From the NCBI GenBank assembly GCA_030835065.1, contig JAUQWR010000128.1, positions 1-11,639 on the forward strand: a stretch of 11,639 bases of DNA, read 5' to 3'. Both the position numbers and the translations under genes were made by a program. The notes under the pieces were generated by a model that ran no database searches, was not told the DNA's origin, and saw only the letters and a list, made by a program, of their open reading frames with translations. The stretch's first letter is position 1; each line of letters begins with the position of its first letter. Positions 7,454 through 11,639 of this stretch are shown here, one piece after another. This stretch comes from Candidatus Kapaibacterium sp. Its GTDB lineage: Bacteria > Bacteroidota > Ignavibacteria > Kapaibacteriales > UBA2268.

Positions 7454-8302
7454 TTATTTCTTAATATTTTCTTCGGTTTCTTTGAATGATGGTCTATTTT
7501 CAGGATCAATTGATCTACGTCCGTATTCGACAGCAACTGTTGCAGGAGCACCCTTAGCAAAAGAGAGCAAAGAAGCTTTAATACAAATCAAATATTTTCC
7601 TTCAATCGAAGCCATTCTACCCATCAGAGATGCAATAGGACCAAACACACCATAAGACATCAATACGCCCAAGAATGTACCTACAAGTGCAGAACCAACG
7701 TGATGACCAACGGCTTCGGCACCTTGGTTGATTGAACCCATGGTAATAATAATACCAAGTACCGCTGCTACGATACCAAGACCAGGAAAAGCATCTGCTA
7801 CAACTTGAAGCGAAGCGGCAGGTTGATGTTCCTCTTCGTGGAGAGCTTCCAAATCTAAATCCATTAATTCTTCAAGATCGTGTGCCGGAACACCGCCTGA
7901 TAATACTACTTTAAGAGTATCGCAAAGAAACTCGACTGCGTGGTGATTTGCCAAAAAAGTAGGATATTTTGAAATAATTGAACTTGATTCGGGATTTTCA
8001 ACGTGTTGTTCCAATGCAATTAAGCCTTCGCGTTTTGCAAATTGAAACAACTCATACATCATTTTCAATAAATCCAGATAAGCCTGTTTGTTTACTTTCG
8101 GTGGTTTTAGAGTAGCCAAAGCACCGGAAATAATTTTCTTTACAGTTGGCAGAGGATTTGCAATCAACATAGAACCCATAGCCGCACCGATAATAATCCA
8201 ATATTCTGCAGGTACGAATAGAGTCAAAGGATTACCGCACGACATCATATATCCGCTTAGAAGAGCGACAAAAACTAAGCCCACACCTATTAATACAAAC
8301 AT
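7454..8302 (-). CDS. motA: MotA stator protein (flagellar motor proton channel)
   Basis: 282 residues, close to the typical 280-295. Four membrane helices are expected: about 2-20, 32-48, 168-188 and 200-222. The large cytoplasmic loop carries FAKREGLIALE, in which E98 matches the rotor-interacting E98 of E. coli and K90/R91 fall at the R90 site. The proton-pathway prolines are present at the same numbers as in E. coli: P173 (AFPGLG) and P222 (FGPIAS). The cytoplasmic tail is short and charged (261-282). Two histidine/acid clusters (EEEHQ, about 156-160, and VGHHVG, 198-203) lie near helices 3-4. The start ATG at 8302 is preceded by AAGGA at 6 nt, a good ribosome site. The gene starts 15 nt after the TPR lipoprotein stop and ends 16 nt before motB, so it belongs to the same operon. 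ExbB/TolQ-type proteins are shorter and lack this loop arrangement. Confidence 0.95.
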   Translation of the reverse strand: MFVLIGVGLVFVALLSGYMMSCGNPLTLFVPAEYWIIIGAAMGSMLIANPLPTVKKIISGALATLKPPKVNKQAYLDLLKMMYELFQFAKREGLIALEQHVENPESSSIISKYPTFLANHHAVEFLCDTLKVVLSGGVPAHDLEELMDLDLEALHEEEHQPAASLQVVADAFPGLGIVAAVLGIIITMGSINQGAEAVGHHVGSALVGTFLGVLMSYGVFGPIASLMGRMASIEGKYLICIKASLLSFAKGAPATVAVEYGRRSIDPENRPSFKETEENIKK

Positions 8303-8317
8303 GTCAAGTCCTTGATA

Positions 8318-9937
8318 TTATTTATTTTCTTTTATCTTTTTCATTATAGTTTCATTAAACGGCTCAAGCTTCAACGCTTTATTCCAAGCATCGATAGCTT
8401 TATTTTTTTCATTCAACTTTATATATATATCGCCCAAATGGTCAAAAACTTCAGTCGAGCCTTCAAAATAATTTAATGCTTTCTTTATAAATATCAATGC
8501 TTCTTCGTAATTAGCCATTTTGTAGAGTACCCATGCATAGGTATCCAGATACGATGGATTTTCGGGTTCTATACTCAATGCTAATTTAGACATATTTAGA
8601 GCTTTGTCTAGTTCGAGGTCTTTTTCTGCCAATAAATAGGCATAATTGTTATTGACTAATGGATTGTTTTTGTCAAGATTCAATGTATATTGATAAAGTT
8701 TAAAGGCTAAGTCTGTATTATTCATTTTCTCATGTATTGAGGCTAAAAGCATGCATACATCAATATGAGTTGAATCATGTTCGAATGCTTTATTTGATAA
8801 TTCTAAAGCTCTTTTATAATTTTTTGAATTAAAATAGTTTCCTGCATTAAATAAAATAAATCTGATATCCTGAGGAAAAACCAATGAATATTTTGTATAA
8901 ATAGAATCAGCTTTTTCAATAAATTGATATCTAGTGTATAAACCAGCTATTTGAAGGCTCAGATCGCTTATTGTATCGCCTACTGCTAAAGCTTTATTAA
9001 AGTATTTATCGGCACGGTCGTTTAGTTTCATTCTCAGTGCCCAAGCTCCGCCAAAATAATTTATTCGCCAATCAAAATAGAAACGATTATCAACTTTATC
9101 GAGTAGCCTCGATGCAAACTCTTCTACTTTTTTGCTTGTATCAGAATCAATATAAGAAAATGTATTCCAATAGATATATTGCAATTCATTAAGTGGTTTC
9201 TTTACATCTAAAGAATCAATAACAGTCGCAGCCTTGTCATAATCTTTTTTTTCTATTAACATTTCAATAATTTCTAATGCTTCGTCTGGGCTAAACTCAA
9301 TATTACTTGAAATCAATTTTCCAATAGTTTTATAATAATCTTCATTTTGCTTGTTTTCTTTATATAAATAAGAAAGTCTGAGGAGCATTGGAGCATCTTC
9401 AGATTCTTCCAATAGATCTTCGTAAATTGCTATTGCCTTATCCAAATTTTGGTATTCATATAGTCTGGCCAATGTAATCATTCTGATTCTATTTTTTTGG
9501 ATTTTATTAGTATACTCTATTGTAGCAATTGCTTTACTAATTTCATTTCTTATTAGATATATTTCTGTAAGCATTTCTAAACTAGGAATAAAATCAGGAG
9601 ATTTTTTCAAACTTTTATCTAAATATTCTTTAGTTTCTTCGAGTTTATATAATGCACGATAAGATTTAGCAATAGCAAAATCAATTGCAGCAGAAGAATC
9701 ATATTTTTGAGCCGAAAAGAATTCTAAAATTGCTTCTGCATGCCTTTCCTGCATTTGAAGTTTCGAGCCATTTATTACATAATCTCGAGCAATGTTTTTG
9801 ATTTGAGAAGTATCTATTTGATAGTCTTCTGTAAGAATATTATTAATATCATCTTTTCTTACATTACTTGTAGAGCAAGAGCTTAGTAATACAACAAATA
9901 AAATAATTGCTAAATATATGTATTTATAATTCTTCAT
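8318..9937 (-). CDS. TPR-repeat lipoprotein
   Basis: 539 residues. The N-terminus is a lipoprotein signal: KNYK, hydrophobic residues 7-18, then the lipobox LSSC with the acylated cysteine at C21 followed by S22. This suggests anchoring by lipid, probably in the outer membrane facing the periplasm. The rest is alpha-helical with tetratricopeptide repeats. They are clearest at about 60-150 (AEAILEFFSAQKYD), 300-385 (ADKYFNKALAVGD, YKRALELSNKAF) and 405-530 (NNYAYLLAE, LDTYAWVLYKMANYEEALIF, AIDAWNKALKLEP). The C-terminal LDTYAWVLYK type of repeat is common in FCB-group TPR proteins. Such proteins are scaffolds for protein-protein contacts, and no catalytic motif is seen. The gene follows the sensor kinase by 54 nt and precedes motA by 15 nt. 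No clear Shine-Dalgarno precedes its ATG (TTAAAGAAT), as is common in this group. A role in envelope assembly or stator support is inference from position only. Confidence 0.88.
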   Translation of the reverse strand: MKNYKYIYLAIILFVVLLSSCSTSNVRKDDINNILTEDYQIDTSQIKNIARDYVINGSKLQMQERHAEAILEFFSAQKYDSSAAIDFAIAKSYRALYKLEETKEYLDKSLKKSPDFIPSLEMLTEIYLIRNEISKAIATIEYTNKIQKNRIRMITLARLYEYQNLDKAIAIYEDLLEESEDAPMLLRLSYLYKENKQNEDYYKTIGKLISSNIEFSPDEALEIIEMLIEKKDYDKAATVIDSLDVKKPLNELQYIYWNTFSYIDSDTSKKVEEFASRLLDKVDNRFYFDWRINYFGGAWALRMKLNDRADKYFNKALAVGDTISDLSLQIAGLYTRYQFIEKADSIYTKYSLVFPQDIRFILFNAGNYFNSKNYKRALELSNKAFEHDSTHIDVCMLLASIHEKMNNTDLAFKLYQYTLNLDKNNPLVNNNYAYLLAEKDLELDKALNMSKLALSIEPENPSYLDTYAWVLYKMANYEEALIFIKKALNYFEGSTEVFDHLGDIYIKLNEKNKAIDAWNKALKLEPFNETIMKKIKENK

Positions 9938-9991
9938 ATTCTTTAATAATTACTAATAAATATTTAAAAACGTTTAATGAAATATCAAATT

Positions 9992-11639
9992 TTAAATTGA
10001 TAAAGGCAAATGTATTACAAATTTCGTACCTTTTCCTAATTGGCTTTCAAGTTTTATTTCACCATTATGCAATTGTATAATATGTTTTACTATAGAAAGC
10101 CCTAAACCAGTACCACCCACACGTCTGGATCTAGATTTATCGACAATATAAAATCTTTCGAAAATCCTTTCCCTATCTTCTTTTGAAATACCGACTCCAC
10201 TATCTTCGATACTAATTATAGCATGAGTTTCATTTTTATCTACTTTAATATTTACAAATCCTTTATCGGTATATTTAATGGCATTATCTATCAAATTCAC
10301 AAATACTTGTTCGATTCTAAATGCATCAAGTCTTACCGAAGGATTGAACTTAAAATCTAAATTAATATCAATTTCTTTCTCTTTAGCCTTGGGTATAAAG
10401 ATTTTTACCACATTTTCTATAAGTAGATTCAAATCCGCTTGTGTAAGCAACAAACTAAAGTTTGTTTCCTCAAGTTCTGCAAGTATCAGTAAGTCTTGGA
10501 CAATATTAATTAATCTATCTGTATGGCGCTTGATAATTTCCATGTATCGCTCGTGTTCGCCTTCGAGTTCATCCTCCAAGGTTTCGACAAATCCTTTAAT
10601 TGCAGTTAGAGGAGTTCGTAGTTCATGAGAAACATTTACTACAAAATCTTTTTTAATTTTTTCAAGTTTTTTGAATTCACTTATATCATGAAATAAAAAT
10701 ACTACTTCACGTTTTGATTCGATATAATTAGCACTACACAAATAAAAGGCTTTGTTCAATTCTATCTCAGTGCTAAAACTATTTTTAGTTTGAACAATTT
10801 TGTAGAACATATCACTCAGGAATTGATAATCCTCGATTAATTGCCAATATAATTTGCCAATTAAATCAGTTTTTCCAATCAAATTTTCGAATCCTTGATT
10901 GCAAAGAATAATTCTACCTTCATTATCAAGCACGACCAGCCCTTCTTGCAAAGTAGAAATAATCGTATTCAATTCATCTTTTTTACGATTAACTTCAGAA
11001 AACAAGCTTTTTAATTTGCCTGTCATATTATTAAAATTATCAGCTAATTCTTCGATTTCGTCGCGTCGATTAGTATTTACTTTAACATCAAAATTACCGG
11101 AAGCTACTTTGCCCGAAGCTAAAGATAATGATTTTAGTGGTTTACTAATATTTTTGGAGAAAAATAGAGATCCGATAAGTGATAAAATCATAACAATAAG
11201 TGCAGATCTAATTATCTCGTAAGTCAAATTATCAGTAATTTCATCAATTTCGCTTAAATAAAGACTCACTCTAATCATACAGAGGTTTTTATTATCTTTT
11301 ATTACAGGGATAGCAACATACAACATCTCTTGGTTTAGGCTCTGGCTAAAACGTGTAGAAGTACCAATATTATGCTTTAAAGCAGCTTGAATTTCCGGAC
11401 GCGCTAAATGATTTTCCATCAATTTAGGATCTTTGTCAGAATCAGCTACAACATTTCCTAAAGTATCTACAACAGTGATTCTTGTATTTATGCGTTTTCC
11501 GATTTTTTTAATATATAAATCTAATTGGTCGTGAGAATCTGTACCAATATGTTCGATAATTTGATTATGGAGTGTAATATTAAGATTTTTTAAATAATTT
11601 ATGGAGTTATTAATATAGTCTTGGCGGATAGTTTGATAA
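9992..11639 (-). CDS. PhoR-like membrane sensor histidine kinase, N-terminus missing
   Basis: The frame is open to the last base, so the gene begins beyond the window. The visible part is 548 residues, numbered here from the edge. Residues 1-140 are the extracytoplasmic sensor, with RITVVDTLGNVVADSDKDP and MENHLARPEI, a pattern typical of PhoR/WalK-type sensors. A membrane helix spans about 141-161. HAMP is about 163-213 (PLKSLSLASG...DEIEELADNFNNM). PAS is about 222-320 (LDNEGRIILCNQGF). HisKA carries phospho-acceptor H338 in VSHELRTPL. HATPase_c has N448/N452 in NLIDNAIKYT, the G1 box DSGVGIS (479-485), the F box FERFYIV and the G2 box GGTGLGLSIVK (508-518). All catalytic motifs are intact. 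An internal TTG/ATG at 11422/11419 would give a shorter 476-residue reading, but homologous sensor sequence continues upstream, so it is not the start. Its cognate regulator is probably encoded upstream, outside the window; phosphate sensing is only the family precedent. Confidence 0.92.
   Translation of the reverse strand, partial: YQTIRQDYINNSINYLKNLNITLHNQIIEHIGTDSHDQLDLYIKKIGKRINTRITVVDTLGNVVADSDKDPKLMENHLARPEIQAALKHNIGTSTRFSQSLNQEMLYVAIPVIKDNKNLCMIRVSLYLSEIDEITDNLTYEIIRSALIVMILSLIGSLFFSKNISKPLKSLSLASGKVASGNFDVKVNTNRRDEIEELADNFNNMTGKLKSLFSEVNRKKDELNTIISTLQEGLVVLDNEGRIILCNQGFENLIGKTDLIGKLYWQLIEDYQFLSDMFYKIVQTKNSFSTEIELNKAFYLCSANYIESKREVVFLFHDISEFKKLEKIKKDFVVNVSHELRTPLTAIKGFVETLEDELEGEHERYMEIIKRHTDRLINIVQDLLILAELEETNFSLLLTQADLNLLIENVVKIFIPKAKEKEIDINLDFKFNPSVRLDAFRIEQVFVNLIDNAIKYTDKGFVNIKVDKNETHAIISIEDSGVGISKEDRERIFERFYIVDKSRSRRVGGTGLGLSIVKHIIQLHNGEIKLESQLGKGTKFVIHLPLSI

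Noticed and set aside
6511..8302. MotA/MotB-like pair as the core of a Zorya-type anti-phage system
   Set aside because: MotA has no long cytoplasmic tail as in ZorA, it has the exact flagellar MotA residues (E98, P173, P222), and no helicase or nuclease genes are adjacent.
6511..8302. GldL/GldM or ExbB/ExbD proteins of gliding or TonB systems
   Set aside because: The MotB signature AWKVAYADF and OmpA-like domain, plus MotA length and prolines, fit the flagellar stator family much better.
10278..11222. Plus-strand open frames opposite the kinase, and similar ones opposite the giant gene, motB and the regulator
   Set aside because: They are antisense to well-supported genes, have no recognisable protein features and fit the mirrored composition of the real frames.
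11420..11422. TTG start for the sensor kinase giving a 476-residue protein
   Set aside because: The frame continues without a stop to the window edge and the upstream residues match the PhoR sensor domain, so the start lies outside.

Overview
The window is AT-rich and every protein gene I can support lies on the minus strand, so transcription runs from the high-coordinate end to the low one. Codon use, large modular secreted proteins, a TANNTTTG-like promoter candidate and an FCB-style TPR lipoprotein suggest a member of the Bacteroidota/Ignavibacteriota/Kapabacteria group (FCB superphylum). The MotA/MotB stator pair implies a flagellated or formerly flagellated relative. The phylum is inference from style of sequence, not from a marker gene.

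Layout in transcription order. (1) 11639-9992: a PhoR-like sensor histidine kinase, cut at its N-terminus by the window edge (open to the last base). (2) 9937-8318: a TPR-repeat outer-membrane-type lipoprotein. (3) 8302-7454: MotA stator protein. (4) 7437-6511: MotB stator protein with OmpA-like peptidoglycan-binding domain. (5) 6521-5319: a response regulator with a receiver domain, coiled coil and a degenerate HD-GYP domain that has lost its metal ligands. It overlaps motB by 11 bases. Gaps from gene 2 to gene 5 are 15 nt, 16 nt and an overlap, so these four look like one operon. The kinase is 54 nt upstream and may belong to it. (6) 5318-4944: a 375-nt intergenic stretch holding a perfect 15-bp palindrome, a candidate minus-strand promoter and a structured, terminator-closed element of about 90 nt that may be an unrecognised small RNA. 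(7) 4943-1: the first 1647 codons of a very large secreted protein with signal peptide, N-terminal beta domain, CARDB-like repeats, a right-handed beta-helix region and a GATase-like fold segment. It runs off the window start.

How they could work together: MotA/MotB form a proton-driven, peptidoglycan-anchored stator. The regulator encoded with them keeps a complete phosphorylation site but appears unable to hydrolyse cyclic-di-GMP, so it probably acts as a phosphorylation-controlled binding or scaffold protein. The lipoprotein and kinase may be part of the same envelope-linked circuit or may only be neighbours. The giant secreted protein appears to be an independent transcription unit separated by terminator-like structures.
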